The notes under the pieces are model-generated. The model searched no databases and had not been told where the DNA came from. It worked only from the letters and a program-made list of their open reading frames with translations. From Alkalihalobacillus deserti (GTDB lineage Bacteria > Bacillota > Bacilli > Bacillales > Bacillaceae_D), in assembly GCF_020734105.1 (NCBI RefSeq), contig NZ_JAJAFR010000006.1, forward strand, positions 300,422-364,421: a stretch of 64,000 nt of DNA, in the 5' to 3' direction. Both the position numbers and the translations under genes were made by a program. This document shows, one piece after another, positions 17,786 to 26,303 of this stretch; position 1 is the stretch's first letter, and the number at the start of each line of letters is the position of its first letter.

Positions 17786-18985
17786 TTGAAGAAACCGAAT
17801 ATCGTTATTCTTGGTGCGGGTTATGCAGGAATGATCACAGCGTCACGCTTAGCTAAACAACTTGGACACAATGAAGCAAACATTACGTTAGTCAATAAGC
17901 ATGAGTACCACTATCAAACAACTTGGTTACACGAACCAGCAGCTGGAACTCTATCTCCAGATCGTACTCGTATGCCGATCAATAGCGTTTTGGATCTGAA
18001 TAAAATTAAGTTTATCAAAGACAATGTTGTTGAAATCAAACGTGAAGAAAAGAAAGTTGTTCTTGAAAATGGAGAACTTGAGTTTGATTACCTTGTAGTT
18101 GGACTAGGTTCTGAAGCTGAAACATTTGGCGTACCTGGTGTTCACGAACATGCTTTTAGTAAGTGGACAGTAAACGGAGCACGTGAAGTTAAAGAACATA
18201 TTGAATATATGTTTGCAAAATACAATAATACACCTGAACCGCAGGATGAGCTATTAACATTTATCGTTGCGGGTGCTGGTTTTACAGGTATTGAGTTTAT
18301 TGGTGAGTTTTCTGAGCGATTGCCTGAATTATGTGCACACTATGATGTACCGCGTGAAAAAGTAAAAATGTACGTAATTGAGGCAGCTCCAACAGCTTTA
18401 CCTGGGTTTGATCCAGAGTTAGTTGAATATGCCATGAATCTTTTAGAAAGCCGTGGAGTTGAATTTAAAATTAACTGCCCAATTAAAGAAGTAACAGAAA
18501 CAGGCGTTACTCTTGCAAGTGGTGACGAAATTAAAGCCGAAACAATTGTATGGGCTACTGGTGTTCGTGGTAGTGCGATCATTGAAAAATCTGGTTTTGA
18601 CGCAATGCGTGGACGTATTAAAGTGGATCCAGACTTACGTGCTCCTGGACACGAAGATATTTTCATTATTGGTGACTGTGCTCTTCTTATTAATGAAGAA
18701 ATCAATCGTCCATATCCTCCAACTGCACAAATTGCAATGCAAATGGCTGAAGTTTGTGCAAACAACATTAAAGCCCTAATGAAAGGTGACTCGTTAAAGA
18801 CGTTTAAGCCTGACATTAAAGGAACAGTTGCTTCACTTGGTGGGAAAGAGGCTATCGGTGTAGTAGGAACAAGGAAGGTATTCGGTTCATCTGCTAACTT
18901 TATGAAGAAAATGATTGATAACCGTTACCTGTTCTTATTAGGTGGACCAGGACTCGTTCTAAAAAGAGGGAAAAATCCAATGTAA
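17786..18985 (+). CDS. yumB: Type II NADH dehydrogenase-like flavoprotein (YumB)
   Basis: This 399-residue pyridine-nucleotide disulphide oxidoreductase belongs to the NDH-2 group. It should pass electrons from NADH to menaquinone at the membrane face without pumping ions. FAD binding is shown by IVILGAGYAGM (about residues 6-16) and by DIFIIGDCALL near residue 292. The NADH motif is FIVAGAGFTGIEFIGE (about residue 163). The C-terminal quinone-side segment has PPTAQIAMQMAE. The sequence matches B. subtilis YumB closely. TTG 17786 is preferred because GGAAGTGAT precedes it; ATG 17771 is the in-frame alternative. The Rex-like site upstream suggests control by the NADH/NAD ratio. Confidence 0.93.
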   Translation: MKKPNIVILGAGYAGMITASRLAKQLGHNEANITLVNKHEYHYQTTWLHEPAAGTLSPDRTRMPINSVLDLNKIKFIKDNVVEIKREEKKVVLENGELEFDYLVVGLGSEAETFGVPGVHEHAFSKWTVNGAREVKEHIEYMFAKYNNTPEPQDELLTFIVAGAGFTGIEFIGEFSERLPELCAHYDVPREKVKMYVIEAAPTALPGFDPELVEYAMNLLESRGVEFKINCPIKEVTETGVTLASGDEIKAETIVWATGVRGSAIIEKSGFDAMRGRIKVDPDLRAPGHEDIFIIGDCALLINEEINRPYPPTAQIAMQMAEVCANNIKALMKGDSLKTFKPDIKGTVASLGGKEAIGVVGTRKVFGSSANFMKKMIDNRYLFLLGGPGLVLKRGKNPM

Positions 18986-19016
18986 TAGGAAAGCAGAGTG
19001 AATTACTCTCCTTATC

Positions 19017-19050
19017 AAAAAAGCGATTGCATGTATGCATTCGCTTTTTT
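19017..19050 (+). terminator. Terminator after yumB
   Basis: The stem AAAAGCGATTGCA/TGCATTCGCTTTT (one mismatch) has loop TGTA and a T-run. Confidence 0.85.
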
Positions 19051-19208
19051 AGTATACATAAAGAAGTGAGAAGATAGATAAAATGTAAAGAGAACATTAC
19101 TTGTTATCGCTTACATGGATTAGTGAGATAATTTGACGAACTTTTATTTTTTTAATATTTCTGATAATATTTCTTTATCACTTTAAATTAGAACAAGGAG
19201 TGTTATAA

Positions 19209-19346
19209 ATGAGTCATTTATATACACATAACCCATCGGAACATTGTCCATATTGTAAAGGTACAGGCTACTTCCAACTTTTACTTGGAGGAAGTGAAAC
19301 ATGCGGTCAATGTAAAGGGAATGGTCAAGAACCTCAATCGAAGTAA
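19209..19346 (+). CDS. yuiA: YuiA-family CXXCXGXG zinc-finger miniprotein
   Basis: This is a 45-residue protein. It contains two CXXCXGXG-type knuckles, CPYCKGTGYFQ and CGQCKGNG, as in the zinc-binding domain of DnaJ, and the LLLGGSETC linker typical of YuiA. The ribosome site is AACAAGGAGTG. It lies upstream of yuiB and yuiC, as in B. subtilis, but is separated from yuiB by its own terminator. Function is unknown; zinc binding is inferred from the cysteines. Confidence 0.9.
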   Translation: MSHLYTHNPSEHCPYCKGTGYFQLLLGGSETCGQCKGNGQEPQSK

Positions 19347-19360
19347 GAGAATGAAAAGTT

Positions 19361-19390
19361 AAGCTAGATCGATATGATCTAGCTTTATAT
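19361..19390 (+). terminator. Terminator after yuiA
   Basis: The stem AAGCTAGATC/GATCTAGCTT has loop GATAT and is followed by TATAT. Confidence 0.75.
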
Positions 19391-19552
19391 ATGGTGAATA
19401 AGCAACTTTACTGGCAAAAATAGGGAGGATTTATCTAAAGAAAAAAGGTTTGCCTCTTCAAAAGGGAAATTGCCACAAAGAATTCATGATATACAGTTGA
19501 CTTAAAAGTCCCGTGTTAAGTAAACTTATAATGGAATACGGGGGTGCAAGAC

Positions 19553-19870
19553 GTGAATTTACCACAATTAGTTATTTCGATGGTTCTATTCTTAATTTTA
19601 TTTTTTGGTATTGGTTTTTTATTGAATATGGTACTGCGTTCAACTTGGATAATGGCCATTGCCTATCCGATTATTGTTATATTAATCGTTGATAACGTTG
19701 GATTTTTTGATTATTTCACTGCACCAGCTACAACGTTTTCTTTACTTGGGGCTGAACTAATGGCGCTTCAAGTAGTAGATATTTTAGTTTTAACGTGTGG
19801 ATTTGTTGGAGCTATTATCGCAGGGGTTGTCATAAAGATGTTACGTGTCAGAGGGTATCAAATGTTTTAA
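19553..19870 (+). CDS. yuiB: YuiB-family small membrane protein
   Basis: This 105-residue integral membrane protein has three likely helices: about residues 4-28, 30-50 and 75-97. Synteny (yuiA-yuiB-yuiC) and length identify it as YuiB; no activity is known. GTG 19553 is chosen because GGGGGTG sits seven bases upstream. The GTG at 19544 overlaps that site. It is almost free of charged residues before the last ten, which end KMLRVRGYQMF and are probably cytoplasmic. Confidence 0.85.
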   Translation: MNLPQLVISMVLFLILFFGIGFLLNMVLRSTWIMAIAYPIIVILIVDNVGFFDYFTAPATTFSLLGAELMALQVVDILVLTCGFVGAIIAGVVIKMLRVRGYQMF

Positions 19871-19873
19871 GAA

Positions 19874-19900
19874 AGGTCTTCCAGTAGGAAGGCTTTTTTT
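19874..19900 (+). terminator. Terminator after yuiB
   Basis: The short stem GTCTTCC/GGAAGGC (one G-T pair) has loop AGTA and seven T. Confidence 0.7.
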
Positions 19901-20132
19901 ATATATTGGGCACAATCGAAAAAATTTGTGCTAGAGATGTTTTGAAAGTGTTAAGAAATTAATGTGATGAAATGCATGGAAAGATTTGGAATGGAATTAT
20001 AGAAATAAGAAAGTTCTCTTTGTCGCGAGCTTTTTTCTTATTATTTTCTCATTGTTTAAATTTTCCACCAATTTGTTAGTATATTTTCACATCTCACTGG
20101 AAATGCTGTTTTCATGAGAGGAGTGAAATTTT

Positions 20133-20837
20133 TTGGTAATCTTGAAAAAATTTAGTCGTAGAGTTTTTATGAGCGGCTTATTTATGATTGCGTTGTTGAC
20201 AACGTTCCATACTTTCTCAGGAGTAAGTGCTGCTGAACTTCAAAAATGGATGATTGAAAGTATTGAAACCAGATCAGAAGAGCTGTTCAATACGGCTCGT
20301 GATAGTGCGTATAAGGGAACATCTTTACGATTTAGATCCCTACCTATGGTAAGGACAGAAGAACAGTCGATGTCTCAAGATATTGTTGAATCAGAACCAG
20401 TTGCTTTAGAGGAAGCCATTGATTGGTCTCAGTACCCTTCGCAAACTGTAGTTGCTACTGGTTATACAGCAGGATATGAATCAACGGGGAAAAATCCAAA
20501 TCACCCCGGTTATGGGATAACCTTCTCTGGTGTTAAAGTTAAACGTGATTTATACTCCACCATTGCAGCGGATCCTAGTGTCTATCCAATTGGCACTGTG
20601 TTGTTTATTCCTGGTTATGGTTATGGGGTTGTGGCGGATACCGGTTCTGCTATAAAAGGACATAGAATTGATTTATATTATGATACGATCAGCGAAGTCT
20701 ATAATGAATGGGGTAAACAAGAAGTGGAGGTTTATCTCGTAAAAAAAGGAGACGGAACTTTGACTGAGGAAGTATTAAAGAATTTAAATGAAGACGATGC
20801 GGTTCAAGTGTTTAGAAATCAAATAAACAATCAATAG
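20133..20837 (+). CDS. yuiC: Secreted 3D-domain (MltA-like) cell-wall protein, YuiC
   Basis: This 234-residue exported protein has a basic N-terminus and a signal peptide (about residues 1-33, cleavage near GVSAA). The C-terminal half is a 3D domain (about 105-205). The three conserved aspartates are recognisable in [21 protein letters not shown] and HRIDLYY. YuiC of B. subtilis has a double-psi barrel related to MltA lytic transglycosylases and the resuscitation-promoting Sps group. It is thought to cut or remodel peptidoglycan in stationary phase. The TTG start follows GAGAGGAGTG. Monocistronic with a very strong downstream hairpin. Confidence 0.92.
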   Translation: MVILKKFSRRVFMSGLFMIALLTTFHTFSGVSAAELQKWMIESIETRSEELFNTARDSAYKGTSLRFRSLPMVRTEEQSMSQDIVESEPVALEEAIDWSQYPSQTVVATGYTAGYESTGKNPNHPGYGITFSGVKVKRDLYSTIAADPSVYPIGTVLFIPGYGYGVVADTGSAIKGHRIDLYYDTISEVYNEWGKQEVEVYLVKKGDGTLTEEVLKNLNEDDAVQVFRNQINNQ

Positions 20838-20845
20838 ATAGAAGG

Positions 20846-20895
20846 AAGTGACGTGCAATCTGTAAAAAAGGTTATTACAGATTGCACGTCACTTT
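20846..20895. terminator. Long hairpin between yuiC and the cobalamin-binding-like gene
   Basis: The arms AAGTGACGTGCAATCTGTAA and TTACAGATTGCACGTCACTT form a perfect 20-base stem with a short A-rich loop. It probably terminates both convergent genes. Confidence 0.85.
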
Positions 20896-20919
20896 AAGTT
20901 AATCTTTCATTTTCTGTAT

Positions 20920-21738
20920 TTAAGATAAACGATTTGGTAAGAGTGGATCAAGTCCGTCGTTATCAGGCATGACACCGGGATGTAGGAGTGCTGCTAGTTT
21001 TTTTAAACCCAGTAGTAATCGCGGTGAGGGGCGGCAATATAAATCTTCCTCTAAAGTGTGTACATGATTGTCTTGGAGTGCCTGTAAGTCAGACCAATTT
21101 GGACGTTTCCAAAGTAATTCTGGTTTGATTTTTTCGGTGCGAATGCCAACCCAAGCAAGGCATATGTGATCTGGTTTTTGCTGATAAACATCTTCCCAAT
21201 TGGTTTGAACACTTGCAAGATCTACATGATCATAAACATTCCGGCCACCTGCTAATTGGCTAATTTCCGTTAACCAATTTTTCTTACCAGGTGTAAAAAC
21301 GGGTTTGGGCCACCATTCCCAGTAGAGGTTAACAGGTTTTATATGGCGCGATTTTTCTTGATACAGCTGTAGGAAGTTGTCGTATTTCTCTATGATGATG
21401 TTTGCTTCTGTTACTTTGTTTGTACGCTCGCCAAGGTCAATAAGATTTTCCTTAATCTCTTTTAAGGAGTTAGGGTTATACACGACATGAGGAATCCCTC
21501 TTCTTTTTAGTTCGCCTACATTCCGTTCCATCCCAGGAACACTAAGAGAGGCAAGGACAAGATCTGGGTTTAATGATTCTAATTCATCCATTCGAATAGA
21601 TAGGTCTGGACCAAGTCGTGGTAAGCCTGCAATCGATTTGGGCCAATCAGAAAAATCATCAACCCCAATTAAATGAGATGTTAACCCTAAATAAGCAATA
21701 AGTTCTGTGTTACTTGGACAAATGGAAATGATCCTCAT
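20920..21738 (-). CDS. BtuF-like periplasmic-binding-fold protein without signal peptide
   Basis: This 272-residue protein has the fold of class III (BtuF/FhuD) binding proteins. The N-terminal RIISICPSNTELIAYLG, the GVDDFSDWP segment and LPRLGPDLSIRMDELESLNPDLVLAS match cobalamin-binding proteins. It starts directly with the mature fold: no signal peptide or lipobox, and no ABC permease or ATPase nearby. Cytoplasmic members of this family are common in Bacillus. A cobamide or corrinoid ligand is possible, but the ligand is unknown. A GAGAGGAGA ribosome site supports the ATG at 21738. It is followed on the same strand side by a shared long hairpin. Confidence 0.83.
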   Translation of the reverse strand: MRIISICPSNTELIAYLGLTSHLIGVDDFSDWPKSIAGLPRLGPDLSIRMDELESLNPDLVLASLSVPGMERNVGELKRRGIPHVVYNPNSLKEIKENLIDLGERTNKVTEANIIIEKYDNFLQLYQEKSRHIKPVNLYWEWWPKPVFTPGKKNWLTEISQLAGGRNVYDHVDLASVQTNWEDVYQQKPDHICLAWVGIRTEKIKPELLWKRPNWSDLQALQDNHVHTLEEDLYCRPSPRLLLGLKKLAALLHPGVMPDNDGLDPLLPNRLS

Positions 21739-21780
21739 AGCCGATTCTCCTCTCTTGGAGATTATATTTTTTTATAAATG

Positions 21781-22257
21781 TTAATGAATAACAGCGTGAA
21801 GAATTAATGTTAAGAAGATACCGAGCACAGCACCAAAAAAGACTTCAATAGGTTGGTGACCTAATAGCTCTTTCAACTCTTTTCGTTTTTCCACGCCTTC
21901 TTTTTTAGGCCAAGACTTTACTTCGTCGACTAGCTTATTAAAATCACCTACAAGTTGGTTTATAACAGTTGCATGATAACCGGCATGGCGTCTGACCCCG
22001 GTTGCGTCAAACATGACAATGATTCCGAAGACTGCAGAGATAGCAAAAAATGAAGAATCAAGTCCAAATTCAAGTGCAATGGCTGTAGATAAAGCAGTAA
22101 CAGCAGCTGAGTGTGAACTTGGCATACCTCCTGTACTTGTAAGTAAAGCCCATTCTACTTTTCTTGTTGCAATAAAGGCGAGTGGAACTTTGACAAATTG
22201 AGCAAAACCAATCGCAAATAGCGCTGCCCATAAAGGGAAATTTTCAAATAATTCCAT
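21781..22257 (-). CDS. yuiD: Divergent PAP2-family membrane protein (YuiD)
   Basis: This 158-residue membrane protein belongs to the YuiD/DUF212 divergent PAP2 family (acid phosphatase and haloperoxidase related). The core TGGMPSSHSAAVTALSTA (about residues 42-59) contains the SxxH signature. RRHAGYHATVINQL (about 89-102) carries a further His. Hydrophobic helices occupy residues 8-30, 65-85 and 133-157. A lipid-phosphate or isoprenoid-phosphate substrate is plausible by family, but not established. Start ATG 22257 follows AGAAAGGACG. It is divergent from pepA, as yuiD is from yuiE in B. subtilis. Confidence 0.9.
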   Translation of the reverse strand: MELFENFPLWAALFAIGFAQFVKVPLAFIATRKVEWALLTSTGGMPSSHSAAVTALSTAIALEFGLDSSFFAISAVFGIIVMFDATGVRRHAGYHATVINQLVGDFNKLVDEVKSWPKKEGVEKRKELKELLGHQPIEVFFGAVLGIFLTLILHAVIH

Positions 22258-22538
22258 TGTTGGTTATAACGTCCTTTCTAACAAGTAAGATAACTCCTTT
22301 TTAGACCTTTATACCTTTTAAGGAAGTATTCAAAACAGGTTTAAAGCAACCTTTTTGAACAACCTTTTTTATCATAAATGACCCATAAGATTGTGATTCA
22401 TTATAACATAAAAAGGAAGGATATTTTTAGTGTTCGTTAAGCAATTGCATTTTATGGATTGTAAAAATAATTTCGATCGTTGAAATACATATGAGGCTAT
22501 AATAAAAGATAGAAGTATATTTAAAAGGAGTGAATGAA

Positions 22539-24029
22539 ATGTTTACAATTTCCTCAACATTTGATTCCAACAACAAACATGATGCTGTTGTTGTCGGAGT
22601 TTTTAGCAATGGAACTTTCCATCCAGAGGTTGATAAGATTAACGATTTACTAAAAGGACAGTTAACGAAGCTTAAAAAAACAAAACTAAAAGATGTGGAA
22701 AAGGTTTATACCATTGGTCAACTTAATTCAGAAATGGTGTTTGTTGTTGGGCTTGGAGAGAAAACTGAATTCTCGACCGAGACATTGCGTGAAAAAATGG
22801 CACTTGTTGCTAAACAAGCAAGAATAGATAAAGTGATAAATCTTGGTGTTCTAGTAGAAAGCTTTGTCGTAAGGGAAAGTATAGAAGCATCAGATGTAGC
22901 TGTCTTAATCGGTGAAGGTCTTGCGCTAGGTATGTATGAGGTCGAGGATTATAAAGAGAAAACGAATGAAGTTGATGTTAGTGTTGAGAATGTGACATTA
23001 TACGGAGAAAACAATGAAACGTTTGAAGAAGCGGTTAACGTTGGCTATACATATGGGATGGGAACGAACCGGGCTAGAAAGCTTGTAAACACGCCAGGTA
23101 ATTTACTAACACCTGCTGATTTAGCTGAAGAAGCGGTAGAATTAGCGAAAGAGCATGGCTTCGAATATGAGATTCTTGAAAAAGAAGAAATGGAAAAGCT
23201 CGGAATGGGAGCATTGCTAGCCGTTGCGGCGGGAAGCGACCAGCCACCAAAAATGATTGTTTTAAAATACAGCGGTAACAAACAAGCGGACGAGCTCATT
23301 GGTTTTGTCGGAAAAGGACTTACCTTTGATTCAGGAGGCATTTCAATTAAGCCAAGGGAAAATATGCATGAGATGAAGATGGATATGGGAGGGGCTGCAG
23401 CAGTTTTAGGAGCAATGGACATTATTGGGCAACTGAAGCCTAAGGTGAATGTGTTAGCAGTCATTCCTTCCTCAGAAAATTTGTTGAACGGTTCTGCACT
23501 TAAGCCAGGTGACGTGATTCGCTCTCTAAGTGGGAAAACAATTGAAGTTCGTAATACAGATGCAGAAGGACGGTTGATCTTAGCGGATGGAGTGACGTAT
23601 GCCAAACAGTTAGGATCCACTTCGTTAGTCGATGTCGCTACATTAACAGGAGCTGTTCTAATCGCTCTTGGAAACTGCACAACCGGAGCCGTTACGAATA
23701 ATGAAGATTTATTGGGAGATATACTAGAAGCATCTGTTGAGACAGGCGAATGGATCTGGTCTTTACCAAACTTCGCCCCATATAAGCAAATGCTTCGTAC
23801 GAGTGATGTGGCTGATTTAAACAATGCTCCTGGTCGATTAGCTGGAAGTATAACCGCAGGACTTTTTATCGGTGAATTTGCAGAAAAAACTCCGTGGGTA
23901 CATTTAGATATCGCCGGGACAGCATGGCAATCCAAAGCATCTAACTTAGGCCCACTTGGCGGAACCGGAGTGATGGCGAGAACATTAGCACAATTGGCGA
24001 TTAATAAAGAGCTTGTACCAAAAGAGTGA
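22539..24029 (+). CDS. pepA: Leucyl aminopeptidase, M17 family (PepA/YuiE)
   Basis: This cytosolic hexameric di-metal aminopeptidase removes N-terminal residues from peptides. It has 496 residues. The catalytic C-terminal domain has KGLTFDSGGISIKP (metal-binding Asp and catalytic Lys), the MDMGGAAAV stretch and the signature NTDAEGRLILAD with its metal ligands and Arg. ATG 22539 follows AAAAGGAG at eight bases; the GTG at 22530 overlaps that site. The last codons (ELVPKE) form the left arm of its own terminator. In B. subtilis the next gene is yuiF; here a TRAP operon and a composite repeat separate them. Confidence 0.96.
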   Translation: MFTISSTFDSNNKHDAVVVGVFSNGTFHPEVDKINDLLKGQLTKLKKTKLKDVEKVYTIGQLNSEMVFVVGLGEKTEFSTETLREKMALVAKQARIDKVINLGVLVESFVVRESIEASDVAVLIGEGLALGMYEVEDYKEKTNEVDVSVENVTLYGENNETFEEAVNVGYTYGMGTNRARKLVNTPGNLLTPADLAEEAVELAKEHGFEYEILEKEEMEKLGMGALLAVAAGSDQPPKMIVLKYSGNKQADELIGFVGKGLTFDSGGISIKPRENMHEMKMDMGGAAAVLGAMDIIGQLKPKVNVLAVIPSSENLLNGSALKPGDVIRSLSGKTIEVRNTDAEGRLILADGVTYAKQLGSTSLVDVATLTGAVLIALGNCTTGAVTNNEDLLGDILEASVETGEWIWSLPNFAPYKQMLRTSDVADLNNAPGRLAGSITAGLFIGEFAEKTPWVHLDIAGTAWQSKASNLGPLGGTGVMARTLAQLAINKELVPKE

Positions 24030-24051
24030 TCTTCCCTTTTGGTACAAGCTC
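24009..24051 (+). terminator. pepA terminator beginning inside the coding sequence
   Basis: A perfect 16-base stem of GAGCTTGTACCAAAAG and its complement at 24036-24051 has the stop codon in the loop. No T-run follows, because repeat core C begins three bases later. Confidence 0.75.
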
Positions 24052-24054
24052 GAA

Positions 24055-24191
24055 GCAATGAGCGGAGCCGCTTCAAAGATTTTAAGCCTATTCGAGTGGT
24101 TTTCTCTGTTAGGCGCGAAGTGAGAGAAGCCATTGCCCACCGATATTATAAAAAATTACCAAGAGGGTGATCTTCTCCTTTAAATAAGCTC
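24055..24191. repeat. Composite repeat, copy C
   Basis: The core at 24055-24136 is in the same orientation as copy B. Read in the orientation of copy A, the outer arms are GCAATG/CATTGC, the middle arms CACTTC/GAAGCG, and the inner arms pair as GCCTA...GAG/CTC...TAGGC. A decayed copy of the pepA terminator (about 24155-24191, TACCAAGAGGGTGATCTTCT) follows, so the core again lies between two related hairpins. Confidence 0.8.
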
Positions 24192-24226
24192 ATAGACTTG
24201 ATCTACTGCGGATTAAGTCTATTTTT
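24192..24226 (+). terminator. Second terminator downstream of repeat copy C
   Basis: The arms ATAGACTTGATC and GGATTAAGTCTAT are followed by TTTTTG. Confidence 0.65.
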
Positions 24227-24437
24227 GTCGGCGAAAAGAGCATTTGTGATTATCTGAGCGTTGTAAGCAGGATAAAGCTAAATTTGAAATGTTAGTTGAC
24301 CTCAGTCAAGATTATAAGTTTTCTGACTATATTAAGCTCGTATATCACATTTGAGGTGGGAAAGTTCTTCCAGTATGATAGAGAGTATGTAGTTTTGTAA
24401 AAGATTACTAAAAACTTAGGGAGGGGGAGAGCGTTCA

Positions 24438-24953
24438 TTGAATGTATTGCGAGCAATCGACCGTTGGCTTGTGAAGATAGAAGAGCAAATTCTAAGTTAT
24501 TCGATCATTTTAATAGCAATAATGGTTGTAGGGAATGTATTAAGTCGAGCTATAACTGGTTCAAGTTGGGCATTTTCGCAAGAAGTCAGTAGATTTTCTG
24601 TGACGGTAGCAACCTTTATGGGAATTAGCTACGCGGCTAGAAAGGGAAGGCATATTAGCATGTCCGCTTTTTATGACTTAGCTCCATTTCCCGTTCGAAA
24701 AGCACTTGCCATCATCATTCCGGCGATCACAGCTTTTGTCCTCTTTGTAATGTCAGTATTTGCATATGATTACTTTATGTCACTTGTCGACTCAGGACGA
24801 GTAACAACTGCGATGCAAGTACCTGTTTACTTATTTGCGATGTTTGTCCCGATAGGTTTTGTTCTCGGTGGTATTCAATTTCTGCGTAATATGTGGGTGA
24901 ATATTAGAGAGAAGGAAGTTTATTTGGCTCAGGATAAAAAAGATTATTCTTAG
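24438..24953 (+). CDS. TRAP transporter small permease (DctQ type)
   Basis: This 171-residue four-helix membrane protein forms the small permease of a tripartite ATP-independent periplasmic (TRAP) carrier. Helices lie at about residues 17-38, 50-68, 90-112 and 130-152. The family hallmark segment is SWAFSQEVSRF followed by GISYAARKGRHISM. The TTG start is preceded by GGGAGGGGGAGAG. It is first of three genes (Q-M-P) that encode a whole sodium- or proton-driven uptake system. The substrate cannot be read from this subunit; C4-dicarboxylates, sialic acid and other acids are known for the family. Confidence 0.92.
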   Translation: MNVLRAIDRWLVKIEEQILSYSIILIAIMVVGNVLSRAITGSSWAFSQEVSRFSVTVATFMGISYAARKGRHISMSAFYDLAPFPVRKALAIIIPAITAFVLFVMSVFAYDYFMSLVDSGRVTTAMQVPVYLFAMFVPIGFVLGGIQFLRNMWVNIREKEVYLAQDKKDYS

Positions 24954-24996
24954 TTAATAGATCTAAGAAACTAAAATAGACTGCGAGGAACAAAGA

Positions 24997-26265
24997 ATGG
25001 TAGCAACTATGTTAACGATTATGATTGTGTTGCTTATAATGGGCTTCCCAATGATGATTCCCATGATAGGGGCCTCAATGGTTGTCGTGATCTTCTTTAT
25101 GCCAAACGTTGATCCTATGTTTCTAGTTCAGCAGATGATGGAAGGAATATCATCCTATGTTCTACTAGCGGTTCCGCTGTTTATCTTTGCAGCAGACATT
25201 ATGTCTACAGGAAAAACATCGCAACGGCTATTAGATTTTGTTGGATCGTTCATTGGTCATGTTCGCGGAGGTTATGCGATTACAACTGCAGCTGCTTGTA
25301 CATTATTTGGTTCCATTTCCGGATCGACACAAGCAACGGTTGTGGCAATCGGAAAGCCTATGCGGCAAAAACTTCTATCCGTAGGGTATAAAGATTCAAG
25401 CGCCATTGCTCTTATTATAAATGCAAGTGATATTGCCTTATTAATTCCTCCTAGTATTGGAATGATTATTTACGCACTTGCGGCACCAAGAGTGTCGGTA
25501 GGCGATTTATTTATTGCTGGTATTGGTCCTGGAATACTGATTTTTACCATGTTTGCAATCTATAGTTATGTACATGCAAAAATATATAAGATTCCATTGG
25601 CTAAAAAACACAGTTGGAAAGAGCGTTATCAGACAACGATAAGAGCCCTTTTTCCACTCGGCTTTCCGGCCATTATTGTCGGTGGTATATACTTTGGAAT
25701 TTTTAGTCCAACTGAAGCGGCAGGGATTTCAGTGCTTTATGCGTTAATCCTTGAATTACTTATCTTTCGAACGATTAAACTACCCGATGTACCAAAGATC
25801 GCTCTTTCTACGGGTCTAGTGACATCAGCGGTATTTGTGCTTGTGGCAGCTGGTCAAGCGTTTTCGTGGTTGATTTCCTATGCAAGAGTTCCACAAATGT
25901 TAACATCAACTGTACTAGGTTCTGATCCAACTGCCCTACAAGTATTAATTATTGTATCGATTTTCTTCTTCATCGGCTGCATGTTTGTTGATCCAATTGT
26001 TGTTATTTTGATTTTAACGCCGATCTTCTATCCTGCTGCGATGCAAGCGGGTGTCGATCCGATTCATTTAGGGATTGTGATTGTGTTCCAAGCGGCTTTA
26101 GGTTCAGCAACTCCACCATTTGGGGTTGATATATTTACCGCCAGTGCTGTTTTTAACAAATCCTATTTGGATGTTATCAGGGGAACACCACCGTATATTG
26201 TGATGTTACTATTCGCATCGGTGCTTATTATACTATTTGAGGAAATCTCTCTCTTTTTATTGTAG
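24997..26265 (+). CDS. TRAP transporter large permease (DctM type)
   Basis: This 422-residue permease with about 12 hydrophobic segments is the transport channel of the TRAP system. Conserved features include AVPLFIFAADIMSTG, the GSISGSTQATVVAIG loop, the IPPSIGMIIYA motif and the C-terminal GSATPPFGVDIF. It begins 43 bases after the small-permease gene. TRAP uptake is driven by ion gradients, often Na+, which suits an alkaliphile or halophile. That last link is inference. Confidence 0.95.
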   Translation: MVATMLTIMIVLLIMGFPMMIPMIGASMVVVIFFMPNVDPMFLVQQMMEGISSYVLLAVPLFIFAADIMSTGKTSQRLLDFVGSFIGHVRGGYAITTAAACTLFGSISGSTQATVVAIGKPMRQKLLSVGYKDSSAIALIINASDIALLIPPSIGMIIYALAAPRVSVGDLFIAGIGPGILIFTMFAIYSYVHAKIYKIPLAKKHSWKERYQTTIRALFPLGFPAIIVGGIYFGIFSPTEAAGISVLYALILELLIFRTIKLPDVPKIALSTGLVTSAVFVLVAAGQAFSWLISYARVPQMLTSTVLGSDPTALQVLIIVSIFFFIGCMFVDPIVVILILTPIFYPAAMQAGVDPIHLGIVIVFQAALGSATPPFGVDIFTASAVFNKSYLDVIRGTPPYIVMLLFASVLIILFEEISLFLL

Positions 26266-26303
26266 ATTTCGTTGAAAATAGAAAAAAATACAGGGGGTAT
26301 TTG

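Noticed and set aside
23045..24133. Long minus-strand open frame opposite pepA
   Set aside because: It lies wholly antisense to a clear M17 aminopeptidase, has a serine/proline-rich shadow composition and no ribosome site.
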